A stretch of DNA of 64,000 nucleotides from Nymphaea colorata (GCF_008831285.2 NC_045145.1:16198040-16262039), one strand, 5' to 3'. Positions 11,056 to 28,043 are shown, counted from the first letter of the stretch. A program made the numbers and translations. Notes: generated by a model from the letters alone, not told the origin.

Positions 11056-13955
11056 TTATTCTGAACCAGCAATCTTCTTCTTCAGCTCTTCAATGTCCGA
11101 AGCCAATTCTTTCCTGCTAGACTGATAAATACACAATTGTATAAGCAGAACTCACAGCTTGGACACAATCCTCATGTCCGATGGAAAAAAGCAGGTGAAT
11201 TTACCTTGAACAACAGATATCGGTAGACAAACCATCCCGTATATCCTAGCCCCACAAGTTCCATGATCTTAGGAAGCTGAACAAATCAAATAAATTTGAA
11301 ATTTCTTTTACTTGTTCATTGCACCAAAGAGATTGTATAACATAGTAAAAAGGGATGAAGATTACCAAAGGAACGGAGTTGATTGCTCCAACAAGTACAG
11401 ATGACAGCCAAACAGCCAGTATTGCACCTCCTCCATAAATGAATATCGTTGACTTGTTTTCAAGTCCATCCCACTGCCAAAAAGAACAACTTTTCATGTT
11501 TGGAAGAGGAAGAATAAAGTCCAAAGCATCGATCGCATTTTCAATAATCCGATATGCACCTTCTCCTTTAAGTCAGAGAAGAGCTCTTCTGCTTGAACAG
11601 AACTTGCCGCCTCATCTGAAGATGATGCTCGGATTGGAAGTGGAGCGAACCTGTGGGACTCTGAAAAGAAAAGAAAAAAATTGACATCAAGGCTCTACTT
11701 TAATCCAGAAAGCTAATTTAAGACGAAATGCAAAGATATAAAACCAGAAAAAAGTGAAAAAGTGACTATCACTGATCATAGAAGTTAGAACTAAAGGCAC
11801 TTTTCTTGTGTGGGATGTGTGTATGTGCAGACACGTGAGACAAAGAGAGAGAGAGAGAGAGCAGCTTTTTATTTTTTTTAAAAAAAAGAAAAAAAAAGTC
11901 GACTTTCTGACCCCAAAGATGGTTTAAGATTACTAAGATATCCAGTGGTCAACCATGTGAAATGAAAGCAACTCAAGAAAGGGCTACACAAACTTATACA
12001 CCGCTTTGAATGGTCTTTTCAAAAGATGAACCTAGATGAACGGAAGCATCCATTGGAGGAAAAAAAATTAGAGAAGCAGATATAGACTTTCTTTTACAAC
12101 CACAAATGCAAAGATGAAGTTATGAGGTACACAAGGCATACATATAACAGGAGGCACTTCTTCAATTGAAGAATAGAACACTGGAGAATAAACAGAAAAA
12201 TCTAGAATCTTCAGTGTATCACAGACTAAACAACAAGCTGCAGAAAGAAGTTTGAAAATCTGCAATGAAACCATATTTTCAGGAGGTTGACCAGTACATC
12301 CAAACCTTGATCCTGTGGGAGGATTCAATGGTAGTAAACCAGATTGTTCTCTTTGTTAATCTATAGTATTAATAGACCTCTTTCATTTTCTATTCCCATA
12401 GGGTGCCCAGACTCTACCAACCTGCTATTTATGACTCGGTAGGGAATCAAAAGGCCTTCTAGCAACTATGCTTAGACCTATTTGGGTAGTCCCTTCACAT
12501 ATTGAAAAAGAATCATTCCATGTGCATAATGATTATTCGACCATCATCACACGTTCATTCTTTTATAAATAAAGATCTTCTTGTCTTGTGAGTACCTATA
12601 TAATGGATCTAACAGAGAAATTCCTGCAAAAATAGAGGATTTCTCTTTTTCCTATTTCCATGGAAATGCATACGTTCTGTACAGTAAACAAATGCAGCTT
12701 AACCGTTTTGCTTTTGCTTCTTCACCAATTTATGTCAACAATGGTGCACTTACACACATGCTGTTAGCCCTAAGAGTGAGATTCTATTTCCCAGAAACGT
12801 ACCAAGAAACCAACAAAAACATAGATTTTTAAAGCCAGCACAATTAACTTTCATTCATAAGCATGAACTAACAAAATTCCTACCATTATCACGACTTGAA
12901 ACGTCAGTACTAGGTCCAATTTCCATATGTCTGCTTGAAAAAAACAGCATTAAGTTTGACTGGAGGTCATAATTATTCGTGATGTATATCCTTTTATGAT
13001 GGTTGATCAATGTGATTGACCATAGTCGCCATACAGTTGCTAGAAACTGGCATCTGTTGGCAAATAGCAAATACCCTATATTTAATTTAGACCAACTATA
13101 TTATTTCCCTTACCCACCAAACGTAATACAACACAAGCAGATGCAAGCCATCAGCACCACTTTTGGTCATAAAGCCACAAACATTAACTAAAACTAGAAA
13201 TCGATGAAAAAGGTGGGGAAACATAGATACAAAGGCAAAGAAATTCCATCAGAAACTTCAACAGAGAACCATCACAACCGTGGACTTCATAAAATAGAAA
13301 AGGCAAATATGTATATTATTAACAAACATTAGCTACAAAGCTTAACTAATGAAGAAAGGGAAGAGGACAATACAAAAACTCAAAAACAGATTACTTAGTA
13401 AGAAACATAGATAAAACCTCCAAATTTAGAATTGAGTAAACTGAGTACCATTATGTGCAGAAGTCCGTTCCAGCCAATAAGTCATAAAACGCAGAAAAGG
13501 GCAGCAATCAAGCACAAAAGACACTCTAACAAGTACTTCTGGGTGAACGTAAAATAGCCAACACCATTGTATTCTCAGAGACAAAAGAAAAACCTATCTC
13601 AGAACGTACAAACCGAATCTTTTGATGGAAAGGCAGTTAGCTCGCTCACGAAGCCATACGTCAAGCAGGAATATCCGCCAAAAAGATGACAGTTTATTCA
13701 CAAAATTCACTTGCACTAGGTCAATTCCACTGTGCGTGTGTGTGTTGGAGAGAGAGAGGGGGGGGGGGTGCGGGCAGAGATAGAGAGAGAGAGAGAGAGA
13801 GACAGAGAACCTGAGAATGAAGCAGGACTGAAGGAGATGGAGGGGCGTCGGAGGTGGAAGGCATTGAGCTGGTGCAGCTGAGGGCGTGAGGTGGTGGTAG
13901 TTGGGAGACGGGTCTTGGAGAGACCACTGGAAGCGCCGGCATAGATGGTCGCCAT
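11056..13955 (-). CDS. CURT1A: CURVATURE THYLAKOID 1A-like protein, copy 1
   Basis: Thylakoid membrane protein of the CURT1 (CAAD-domain) family, which bends membranes at grana margins. Five exons: 13811-13955, 11560-11660, 11366-11473, 11205-11276, 11056-11121. Introns are GT-AG and the product is 163 aa, close to Arabidopsis CURT1A (about 164). Residues 1 to about 60 are Ser/Thr/Arg/Pro-rich with few acidic residues, as in a chloroplast transit peptide; the mature protein probably begins near IRASSSDE. Two hydrophobic helices follow (about 90-115 with YGGGAI, and 125-142 with GWFVYRYLLF), then a charged amphipathic C-terminus (KELASDIEELKKKIAGSE). The start is the ATG opening MATIYAGAS, shared with copy 2. 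Intron 1 is long (2150 bp). A (CT)n tract begins just after the first donor site on the coding strand. See copy 2 at 32355-34805. Confidence 0.95.
13740..13802. repeat. (GA)n / G-run tract in CURT1A copy 1 intron 1
   Basis: GT/GA dinucleotides, a G run of about 11 and a further (GA)n. On the coding (minus) strand it is a CT-rich stretch starting a few bases after the first splice donor. Copy 2 has a similar CT run in the same place. Confidence 0.9.
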
Positions 13956-14350
13956 GTCTCCCCTCTCGTTCTGCTCCCTCTTTCTCTCTCGCTCGCTCGT
14001 TTGCTCTCCCACTTTATCGTCTTTCCCACCTCTCACAAAACCGTTTTTCAAAAATTTAAAAATGAACGCTCCCAATTACTCTTCTATTGACACTTGGCAA
14101 TGGCAGGCTCCTCATTGGCTAATCCACAATCTCCGGAGTCACTTTCCACTTTACGCTGAATGAAGATAGCAGCCATAAGCTAGAGGTCACTTGCATTTAC
14201 TCAATCAATTCTCATATCGTCTGCGAAATGCTTTCATGGTCTCATTGCATGTTTTTCCTTCTTTATTCAAGATGTAACGGACTTGAACCCTACTCACAAC
14301 TAAACCAAGCCTACCTTAGCCCAGTCTAAGCTAACCGAGCTGGCTTCAGG

Positions 14351-14351
<1 letters not shown>

Positions 14352-14383
<32 letters not shown>
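14352..14383. repeat. (TA)n microsatellite
   Basis: About 16 uninterrupted TA dinucleotides upstream of CURT1A copy 1. Confidence 0.95.
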
Positions 14384-14386
<3 letters not shown>

Positions 14387-14699
14387 TTAGGTGTCTGCTA
14401 CTAACAATAAATAACCATATTCAGATTGAGTAAAAAAAGACGAGAACCCATGAGTGTGCACCCAAATAGAGAGGCAGCTGGCCGTCCCCCACCATTTTTT
14501 CCATGCTTTTTTGTTTTGAAATTTTCGAACCAGAGACTTTTGGCTCGCCTAAGATCGTTTGTGTTTACCTTTTTTTTTTTCCTTTCCTTGGGAGGACGGA
14601 CAGTGTCAACTTCTTAACCGGTAGATGCACGCCTTGCTAGGTTTCCCTTTGGTTGTCGAGTGGCATTCCTCTCTAAACCAAGTAAATTCCGTCGTTTTT

Positions 14700-15180
14700 G
14701 GGGCCTTGCAGGAAAGGCCTCAAATCCCATGTGTAAAGCTCTCGTCCGTTCATTAGCCAAACAGATGAAGGAATATATTTGGATGGACAGAGGAATAGAA
14801 GAACCACATTTTAAGTAAATTCCTTCTTTTTTGGGGCCTTGCAGGAAAGGCCTCAAATCCCATGTGGTAAGCTGCCAAACCGACGAAGGAATAAGTTGAA
14901 TGGACAGAGTCATGGAAGAACCACATCTCAAGCAAATTCCTTCTTTTATGAGGCCTTGCAGGAAAGGCCTCAAATTCCATGTGGTAAGTTGCCATCCGTT
15001 CATTAGTCAAACCGATGAAGGAATAACTTGGATGGACAGAGGAATGGAAGAACCACATTTTAATTAAATTGCCTCTTTTTGGGGGCCTTGCAGGAAAGGC
15101 CTCAAATCCCAGTGGTACGCTGTCATCCGTTCATTAGCCAAACCGATGAAGGAATATACTTGGATGGACAGAGGAATAGG
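14700..15180. repeat. Four-copy tandem repeat (100-133 bp units) with internal hairpin
   Basis: Units begin near 14700, 14833, 14950 and 15081, each opening with GGCCTTGCAGGAAAGGCCTC. Within that, AGGCCTT and AAGGCCT form a 7-bp stem around a 6-base loop. The rest of each unit (a TCCGTTCATTAGCCAAACCGA-like part, GGATGGACAGAGGAAT, GAAGAACCACATTTTAA) is shared with point changes and one internal deletion in unit 2. Minus-strand open frames (14614-15003 and 14753-15058) run through several units, but unit lengths vary and no family matches, so these are by-products. The array lies 0.7-1.2 kb upstream of CURT1A copy 1. Confidence 0.92.
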
Positions 15181-19050
<3,870 letters not shown>

Positions 19051-19078
19051 GCTTTCTTTTCACAGTCACAAGCACAGG

Positions 19079-19920
19079 TCTGAAAACGTTCCCATAAAGA
19101 AGGGGAAAAATAAATTAGAAACTCCAACTAGTGTACAGCAACTTAAAAAACGTGATTCACCACGATAACATGTCCGAACCCAAAAAAAAATAAAAGCGAT
19201 GAGCTATTTTTGAAATATTGCGGCCAACACAAAGACGACTATTAGCAACAAATAAAAATTCTCACCCGGTAACAACATCAAAAAGACAGGTCAAACGAAC
19301 AACCAGATCTACAAATAAGGGGAAGAAAATGAGAGGGGAATAAAAGAGGAAGAAAAATGCGGGGCAAAAAAGGAGGAAGCAACGAACGGGAAAAAACAGA
19401 AACCACAAATTAATAAAGTTCATGTACTGGGTGTAACAAAAACCTAACCTATGCTTCTTAATCATAATGATGACATCTCAGTCAAAGACTCAAAATGCTA
19501 CCCGTAGCTTATCACCAAAACAAGCAAGAAATGAGATTAAACCCAACATACAATCAGATGCCACAACAAAAAAAAAATGACGAACAAGACGCTGGAAGCC
19601 CCACGCAAGAATGAGAAATTCGCACGGACTAAAACGACCAAGAAGCAGGAGAAACACAATAAGAAAAACGAAAAGAAAACCCTAATTCCTGCTCTAAACC
19701 CTAGAATCGAAACGAAGAAAAAAAAAAACAGAGCCACTAACGAAAAAAGCAAAACAGAACCAGGGAAAATCACGTCGATCATGCGAAAGGAAACGAAAAA
19801 AAAAACGTAAAATAAACAAAACGCATGCATAAACAAATGAATGAAAGTACCTCAGATCTTCTCCTAGGGCAAGGCAGATCCCTCTCCTCTCTCTCCCTCT
19901 CACTCTCACAGAAGGGGAAA
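19079..19920 (-). other. 14-3-3 spliced 5' leader (5' UTR exon and intron)
   Basis: On the minus strand a leader exon ends at 19851 (GATCTGAG followed by GTACTTTC), and a TTTTCAG acceptor leaves 19079 as the first base of the exon carrying the ATG at 19050. The 5' UTR intron of about 770 bp holds two AAACCCTA telo-box-like motifs near 19677-19703, read on the plus strand. The leader itself carries a CT/GA-rich run at 19885-19912. Inferred from splice signals; needs transcript support. Confidence 0.65.
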
Positions 19921-19947
19921 CCTGGACGAAACGAGCAGGCCCCGCCA

Positions 19948-19954
19948 CTTATAG
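19948..19954 (-). promoter_or_regulatory. TATA box candidate of the 14-3-3 gene
   Basis: CTATAAG on the minus strand, inside the short palindrome CCACTATAAGTGG, about 95 bases upstream of the predicted leader splice donor. This gives a plausible start of transcription near 19920. Confidence 0.55.
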
Positions 19955-22900
19955 TGGCCCGAGAACAGCGCTCCAACCACTCAGCTGCGACCACGTCCGT
20001 AGATATTGCGATGCTTCGCAAGGAGAATTTGCCACGTATACAAAAGGGTCAAAGGAAGGAGAGTCGTTGTTTTCTACAGCTTCCTTCTCATCCCACCGTC
20101 CTCGACGACCTCGACGGCCCTTCTCCGTTCCCCTTTTCGCTATTTTCAAATAGGTCTTTTGCAACAACCCCCCGCTTTATCGATCCTAATGCCGAACAGT
20201 CCTTCCGTTTTGTGATTTTATAGAACTCAAGAGAAATGCAGGTCCACATCGTTCCGTTGTCTTGCCAATTTCGTGGGAAAAAGGCGAAAATAAAGAAGAC
20301 GACGATGACTATGGCCATGGTGGTCGCGGTCAAGGGAGTGGGAAGAACGTGGTACGAGCTCGATGATGACGGACTTAAAAGGTCTTGTCCTTGTTGGTTT
20401 TCTCGTTATCTCCACGCTTATCACAGTCATCATCCTCATTCGAAATGTAATAGCGGTCATGGATATAAATTGCAATGGTGATGCTATTGCTGATGAAAAG
20501 GGCTGCAGGAGGTGATCGTAGCAATAAAGAGATTTTGGCAATGGTCACAGGTTGTCGGTGTCGATGATGATCACGATGAGAGGTTGTTTCTGCTCGACCT
20601 TTGTTTGTTCAAACATAATTTGGCGTTGGTTATACTGAGAGTTTGACGGTCTAGAAGAAACAAACAAAACAAAAAAATGAAAGATGTTTAAACCTTCATG
20701 AAGATGATTCTGGAGAGAGAAAATGGTAACTTGTGTGAAGGGAATTGATTTGAATGCAATAGTAACCATTTCGTCAAAGATTTGAATGTGCATGTTGGTT
20801 TCTGATTTGAATCCCAATGTGGTCGACTTCAACGCCATTGTCGTGGGGACTCTTTCCTGGAATTTCTCTCGAGATCTACTGTTCGTACTTCCATATTATT
20901 ACCATGGAATTTTCACGAATCTGCAGGCAAAAGATTTTGTAAGAGCAATGTCACTGCATTTTCCGCGGTGAGTCCCACTACTTTTACAAATTGAATGCCT
21001 CAGGGAGTCTGCTTGGCAAGAGGGGCCTAGTTGCATGTGGGAAAACAATTCTCCCACCTAACGTCCAGCTATATGAAAAGCCCCGTCGTCTTGATTAATG
21101 GAGACAATCTGACTAGCCGTTCCAAAATTTCAAAAGGTAATATATTTGGGCCAGTAAAATCAAACCGTAGCTAAAGGCTCAAAAGTTTTGCAAGGGCAAG
21201 TGATGTTTTGGAGAGATACCCCAAACAGGGTCGAAGACCCACCACTTTTCTCTCTGGGTTCGACATAGTCATCAATTAAATTACAGCACGTCCATTGTTT
21301 GTAATCTAAAAGAGTAGCATTCGCTGGAATCAGATCGATGATCCAACATTTATTGGTCTGTCTGTTCGACCAGTTATGTTTTGCCGCCGGGACCATTTTC
21401 AGGGTAAACGATTGAACGTCTTGTGTTCAAAACAAAATCAGGGGGCGTAAATAGAGGTGCAACAGGATCGAACTTGGCTGATGAATCAGGTTAAATTCCT
21501 AATGCATCATACAAGAGAAAAATCAAGGAAAAGGGGAGGTTTTCGAGATGATAGGACCAAGTTCATGATGTGAATGAAAGATCTCTCGGGCGAGAAACAG
21601 TTCTACGCCGAATGACAGGTGCCAACTGTCATTTGTCGGAACCAGAAGGAGTGAATGCATTCTCGAGAAGAGAGAAAAGCTGTAGCGGTGGCCACCCTCC
21701 AGATTCGGATAAAGATAGATAGTCAGATGCTTGCTGGATCTCACCTAAGTCAGAGCATCAACAGATGTGCTACAATCTTGTCCCTGTTGGCCTGTTCATG
21801 CTGATATGCATACTGAACAAGGCAGGACCATCTGAATCTTGATTAGCTTCTCTGTTTTAAATTCTTAAATCATATCCCATGTGTATTCTGACGACATGGG
21901 GATGCTTAAGGTTGCACTATCTCTATCTACTGATTCAAGTAAAGCTCAGCAACAAATTGGAGGTTGTATTTTTCAGGTATTAATGAGATCATATGAAAAC
22001 GATTCCTGGTGAACTTTTTGAGAAAGAACCCAAAAAGCCTCAAAAGCTGTATCTAAAATTTCAAAAAGTGCATTAGTTTCTGATGGAGAGATCATCTAAG
22101 AATGCTGAAAGTGACCGCATTTTCTTACTTCGCTTGTCGATGAGTAAGAGGGCCTAAAAAGCAAGAAAATTATCCGTCACTGTTGCGTCCAACTCGAGTC
22201 TCTCTGTCAAAGATAAAATTAGTGTGCAGAAAATAAAGAGAAAGAGGGTAACTTTTTGGTGCAGGTGGCTGTTGCGTCCAACTTGGGGAGCACATGCACT
22301 TCTCCTGCAATGGCTAGGATGCTGGAAAAGATGAACGGCCAGGTTGGTCCTTCCGGCAATGGACAAAGACTGCCAAATATTAGCTGTGACCAAACAGAAG
22401 GGATTAAAAAAAGACAGTTGTTGGCAGCTAATATCTTTCGCAATTGGTTACTTTATGAAAAGAAAGAAAGGGTGCGCAATTTTCTTCATGCGGAAGAAGT
22501 AAGAAAAAGTGCTCGATTTTCTTCATGGGAAACAGTTTAATGTTGAACCCATTGCGTTTTTTTTTTTTTTTTTTGATCTCATCAGCCTGACAATCTCCAC
22601 CATACTAATTGATTACTCTACCAACAACTCGTTTCTTTCAGCGCTTTGCCGACTCTTTCCAAAGCCTGCTAAGGTCAAAGATCGAACCTGCTTTTGTTTT
22701 ATTCAGTAATTTCCTGATTCAGTTTTGGAAGAGACCTATCCGCGTTTGATTAATTAACAGTTAAGAGGATCTCTGTTGGACAAAATGTATCGTTCTACAG
22801 GCCAAAATGGTGCAATCCTCCACAACTTTCGCTGCTAAAACAAAAAATGAGACCAATCCATCGCAATACATTATCAAACTAAACAAGTAATTAGGGGTTT

Positions 22901-24795
22901 ACACAAAAAATGAGGGCTGCATAACCTCTGAGCAAGCGATTAGAGTAAAACCAACAAAGACTTGGTTCTTTTCTAGATGATAAAATTCTCCAAACCATTC
23001 GTTTGCAGAAGTTAGGAAATGACTGTTGTTCTCTTCCAAATCCATGGACCTCTAGAGAGGGCTGAATCTGACTATGGAGCCATGGATTACAAGTTCCTTT
23101 TACAATCCTTGCTTTTTTCAAGCGAGGAAGCTAAGATCTCTGTTGAAATCCATCCAAAGACCTCCCCCCACCTCCGATCCTGGAAGAAAATCCAAAATCT
23201 CCGGTCACCTCGGATCCGACTCACGCAAAAACAGCCTTGGGAATGTAGATTGGTTAACGAGCACAGTTTGGTTTTTTCACTTTACCAAATCCGTCCAGTT
23301 CTATTACGTATATATTTAAATTATTAGTCTGAAGTTTGACCAAAGAACATCCCCAGGTAAATGGTAAGCTTGCATTCAAAACCAAGCAACACGCAGAAGT
23401 ATCTGTAATCCTGTGCAATTTGAAACATCCGCTTGGAACAGCACATGATGCCTTTACTACAGATGATGCTCCAAATCGAACTGAGAAATTTCACAGGGCA
23501 GAGAATAAGATACTGAGTAGCTGCACTCATCCAAAACCAAAGGCATGCTCGCCAGGCAACGTTTCCAAATAAAGATTGGCAACAACAGGATAACCATTTC
23601 TATTTCTTTTGGTATGAAAGGGAAGAGAATCAACAGAAAGCTTTACAGTGGCATCTTTTACGGCAAAAGGATCAATTGCGTTACATGCTTTTGAATCAAG
23701 ATGGACAGAAACCAATACTAATCCTACCACTTTCTAGCCAAGATGGTTTCGCAGTCCAACTTTCTTCCCAGAGGTGATCTATAGTAGTTGCATGTGTGAT
23801 TGGGATGGTTTTCAGGAACCCTTCCTTTTTAATGCAAATCTGTTGGGAGTTGGGCTCCCTCCATTTTATTCCAAAAAATCAAATAATAAAATAATCGAGA
23901 AAACCAGAACCATATTCTGTAGAGATCGCACTTTAGTTTAAATTCGATGGAATGTTTCAGCTGCAAACAAACATGGAACTTTGGTGTCGAGTTTTGAAGT
24001 TATTATGTAACTTTAGTGCCGGCATTAAAACTTCATCAAGCAAGTGAAACTTTAATACAGGAAGAAATTTTTTTTCTGTTAAAACTTCTCAACGCCTGGA
24101 ACAAAAATTCATGAAATCAAACGAATGAGTTGAATAGAAGGTAGAACAAAAATCCACCAAAGCAAATACTCGAATAAGCTACCATAGTAAAGGTCTTGGG
24201 TGTTACTTGCAGGCCATGACCTGTAAGGCGGCAGAAGATTTGGATATCGTGTTCAAGGCAACGAAGTTTTATGGACTTGAGTGTCCGAAGATATCTCTCT
24301 TTGTTTTGTAAACAGCAGGCTATGTAGAAACTTGGTTTTCATACAATTTTTGGAACTTGCACTGCAAACAATTTTTAGAACACACTGTTTTGAAAACATA
24401 GTTTTGTCAAAATTGAGTTTTTCAGACCCAATTTCAACCATCACATTGCACTCAGCTTTCTTTCACTGATCATTTGCTCCATTTTGGTCAACTGCCATGT
24501 AGCCGTTTTTGTGCATGCGTTTGTGCATACGATCATAAGACCACTTCTCAGTGTAAAATTTTACATAAAGGCCAAATTCAGACGCAAACAATCAACTTAC
24601 GAAAGCCTAATAGCAATCACAAAATGAGGACATATTTCCAAAAATTACTATCATCTACAAATCCCTGCCACCATTTTCCAGTTCAAAAAAAAAAAATCTC
24701 CAGAAATTTGGAACCGTTACAAAAGAACAAAATTACTGCTAAATTTTCGATCCAACATGTTTGGCCAGAATGCAAGACACTGATATATCCAGGCA
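19955..24795. other. Intergenic stretch, no recognisable gene
   Basis: Upstream of the 14-3-3 gene and downstream of RLP24. Open frames of 60-132 codons occur on both strands but none shows a family, a conserved motif or plausible splice continuation. The 14-3-3 promoter occupies the low-coordinate end and the RLP24 3' UTR the high-coordinate end. Confidence 0.6.
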
Positions 24796-27265
24796 TCATT
24801 CGCTCTCCATTGGATTGTGTTCTACGTTCTTTGGCTTCTGTACTCGCACTTTAATCTTTTCAGCAGATGTAGATTCCTTCAGCAGAGTTTCCGGAGCTTG
24901 AACCAAGCTAATGTTCTGGTCAAGTTCCCTCACGGCCTCCTTCATCTCCTTCACCTTCTTCCCCTTTCTCCTGTTAAGTCGAACAAAACAGTTAAAAAAG
25001 CATACTTGCGACACCTCGGAGTAAGAAATGGCCAAAGGATCAAAAGGTGCGAGAACAAACCTGTTCTCCCAGAATTTAGCCTCCCTGGCTACACGAACTT
25101 CATCTATCTTCTTCATTGCCTTCAAAGTCTGCTCCACAACAGTCCTATCATATCTTTCTGGCCTGTTCCGCTTCCTCTCAAACTCGAAAGTGGAATCCTT
25201 CAAACAAACCGAAAAGCAATAACTTTCATTATCTATTTAAAAAGAAAAATAAAAAGAAAGTTCAAATCACAGACTTCTTTCTTACTTGAGTCAAGTCCTT
25301 GCCATGCAACCTCCGGTATGCTTTAGTCCACTTCACTTTCCTTGGATTCCGTTTCATTTTGAAGTTCTTGTGACACTTTGATCTACAGAACCTAAATATC
25401 TGCAGCAAAAGACAACGGCCTTTCATATTTCCAAAAACAAAATATTTCTCTCACGCAGATAAGGAAAACTCAAAGGTACTTTCCATAGTCAGAAAAAAGG
25501 TTGTCAAAGAAAAAGACACGTGAACAAAGATAGGGTATATGTCTCTTGCAGAACAAAATTAATATTGACCAGCTTAGCCACCAACAAACAGCTGAGGCTG
25601 TTGATATGGGATAACGTCAGCCATTTCAAGTCTCAGAACCGGAATCCCCCAAAACTGTTTCTACATCTCCAAGTGACTATCTTTTTAATAATGGAAAAAC
25701 TACTCCTGGGTGGAAGACCTAGTCACACTGATAACCTCTTGTAGATAGGCCGACTTCCAAGATGGAGGCTTGCTGACCGAATGAACCATTAGTCCATTAC
25801 CCAGGCGAGCACAGCAGGGCCTTACCCTGCCTGCCTAAGGCCACAACGAGGTTAAAACCTGACCAGCTGCCTACTAGCCAGATCCCTCTCAATAGCACTA
25901 AGGAGCACTTCTTATTTGTCAGACCAAACCTTTTGCACAAACAAGTAACCTCCACTGGCTGCAATTATGGTTACATCTTCGTCTGATTACTCCCCAGCAC
26001 TAAACTGCTTATTCTCAATTTCTTCTATGTATTCAAAAAGAAGGTCACCAAGTAGATACCAACATATCATTCCTCCACAAGAATGACAATAACTACCTCA
26101 ACAATCTCCTTTGTTGCCTTCCCAAAAGGATAGATCATAAGCTTCAAGTTGAAGGCACGTTAGATCCAAGGGACCTTTGCCTCGGCAAGCAAAGCAGGGC
26201 CTTGCACTGCAAGAGGCCACAATGAGGTTGAACCTTAAACAGCTGCCTACTTGCCAGGTCCCTCTCAAATGTGCTAACTCCTAGGATTCATCTCTAAATG
26301 ACTATGTTGTGCTAACTGCTAACTCCTAGGATTCATCTCTAAATGACTATTCACCAGCACCAAAAGGCATATTAATAGTTATTCCAAGGCATTCACAGGG
26401 AAGCAACCAAGTAGCTACCAATGTATTATTTGTCTCCATGAGAACGACAGTGACTAGCTTAACAATCACCTAAACATAGTACCGGAAAAATCCATAATCG
26501 AAAGCCATCCATCATTTACCCAACATCCATGGCTTGGAATTATCCAAGTAGCACAGTATTGAATCAGGTCAACTCATACCATGTTCATCTCAACTCAGTT
26601 CAACAAGTTAATGAGCTAAGCATGAACCTGTTCACTGGACTAGCCAAGCACAGAGGTTGTGTTTGTATGAATTTAGCTCATTTAGATTTATTAATCAAAT
26701 AACCTATGAATGAACTTTTAAAAATATATGTATTTATAATGTGTGCTTGTTATAGGCTGCTCATTTAAGGTATGCTTGTAACCGTCCAAGTTAATATGTT
26801 TCTTATCAACTCGTACTTTCAAATGCATGCCAATTCATATAAACTTGTGGGCAAAGGTCACCCTAGGATTTCAAGATCTAATTATGCTAATATGAGTTTG
26901 TGATCATTAAACTGCACTCTCAAGTCTCAACCTCAACCTCGAAATCGAGTTTAAGTTCAACTTTTTTTATTAATCAATAAGTTGAGCCCACCTTGTGAGA
27001 CAAACATGAGCTGAGTCCAAGCTACACGAATAAATTGATGGACTGGTCTTAAACATGCCTTGTCCATTTCATTCAGCTTGCTTCCCAACTCCACCCTATG
27101 AACAGCAGAATTCTCTAATGATTGCCATTTTGTTATGTCAAAAACTGATAAAAATTGATGGAACAAAGAAAAACAAGGTCCTACCTTTGCATCATTGCGA
27201 ACAAACTGAATTCCATGCCCTGGGTAAATAGTTGAAGAACAGAACCAACACTTCTCTAACCTCAT
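24796..27265 (-). CDS. RLP24: Ribosome biogenesis protein RLP24 (eL24-like)
   Basis: Nucleolar 60S assembly factor that holds the site later taken by ribosomal protein eL24. In yeast it recruits the AAA ATPase Drg1 for its own release in the cytoplasm. Four exons: 27185-27265, 25286-25399, 25061-25197, 24796-24970; 168 aa; GT-AG introns. Seen: [20 protein letters not shown] start, zinc-ribbon cysteines Cys6, Cys9, Cys32, Cys36, the basic [18 protein letters not shown] stretch, then a Lys/Glu-rich helical tail. The [15 protein letters not shown] segment separates RLP24 from true eL24. Intron 1 (25400-27184) contains a diverged direct repeat. An acceptor (GGCACAG) before 27294 shows that the leader is itself spliced. 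Confidence 0.96.
25801..26470. repeat. Diverged direct repeat within RLP24 intron 1
   Basis: Copy A about 25801-26109 and copy B about 26181-26470. Shared blocks in the same order: GCAGGGCCTT, GGCCACAA-GAGGTT, CAGCTGCCTACT-GCCAG-TCCCTCTCA, CCAAGTAG-TACCAA, GA-AATGAC/GA-CGACAGTGACTA, and AACAATC. Identity by eye is roughly 70% or more in the blocks. Copy B also contains a recent 33-bp duplication. No coding capacity or terminal inverted repeat was recognised. Confidence 0.75.
26273..26350. repeat. 33-bp duplication with 12-bp spacer
   Basis: The 33 bases at 26273-26305 recur exactly at 26318-26350 (both start GCTAACTCCTAGG and end AATGACTAT). A young slippage-type duplication inside the older intron repeat. 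Confidence 0.95.
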
Positions 27266-27928
27266 TGGAGCGAATTAGAATGTAAAAGATCCTGTGCCAG
27301 CATAACAAAATCAGTCATGAGACAATCACAAGCATAGTCCAAAGACTCCAAACTCTAAGAGGATTCCTCAATTTAGTTCCTCGCCTCAGAATACTAAAGT
27401 ATTAGTTCAAAACGATTTCCGCACCCTACCTTCAAGATTAGAACAATCAAAAACCCAAAAAACAATAATAATAGTCTTTTTGAGAAACAAGTGAAAACAT
27501 AAAAATTAATTTCTTTGAGCACAACTTGGGATACGAATTACGAAATTCATGTAGAGAAAAGACATTAACAAATAGAATCTCAAATCTCATTTTCCATCAA
27601 CTTCTGTGCTCTCAAATATTGATTACACTATAGAAAATGTGAAGATATGTGCTTCTCAGTGGCAAACGATGCATGTCTGCCCTATTTGCCTAGTCTGGAA
27701 ACAGATAACCATACGGTATGGTTTGCCTAATAGAAGTGCACTTTGGACAGTAAGAGAGCAAAACTTTCATGAGGAAGAAAAAAAAAAGTCATGGTAAAAG
27801 CTAACTGAGAAAAATCAGAAAGTCCTCTTCCCAGCAACAATTAGTGACATAAGCACAATTGAAAAGGTGTTGGAAAAGAAAGACAGACCTGTAGTACAAA
27901 CTACAAACACTTTGAGAAGGAATCCTTT

Positions 27929-28043
27929 GTCCACTTAATCGAGAATTAGGTTTGTTTCTGTTGCTTCCTGCACACCATTAGGAACTCTCTGGTCCACTTA
28001 ATCGAGAATTAGGTGTGTTTCTATGTCTTCCTCCACACCATTA
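27929..28043. repeat. Imperfect tandem duplication, 63-bp period
   Basis: GTCCACTTAATCGAGAATTAGG at 27929 recurs at 27992 and continues with few changes through CACACCATTA. The second copy stops about 11 bases short. Confidence 0.9.

Noticed and set aside
14614-15058. 129- and 101-codon minus-strand frames with a repeated peptide
   Set aside because: They are read-through of the non-coding tandem repeat, and unit lengths not divisible by three break the periodicity between units.
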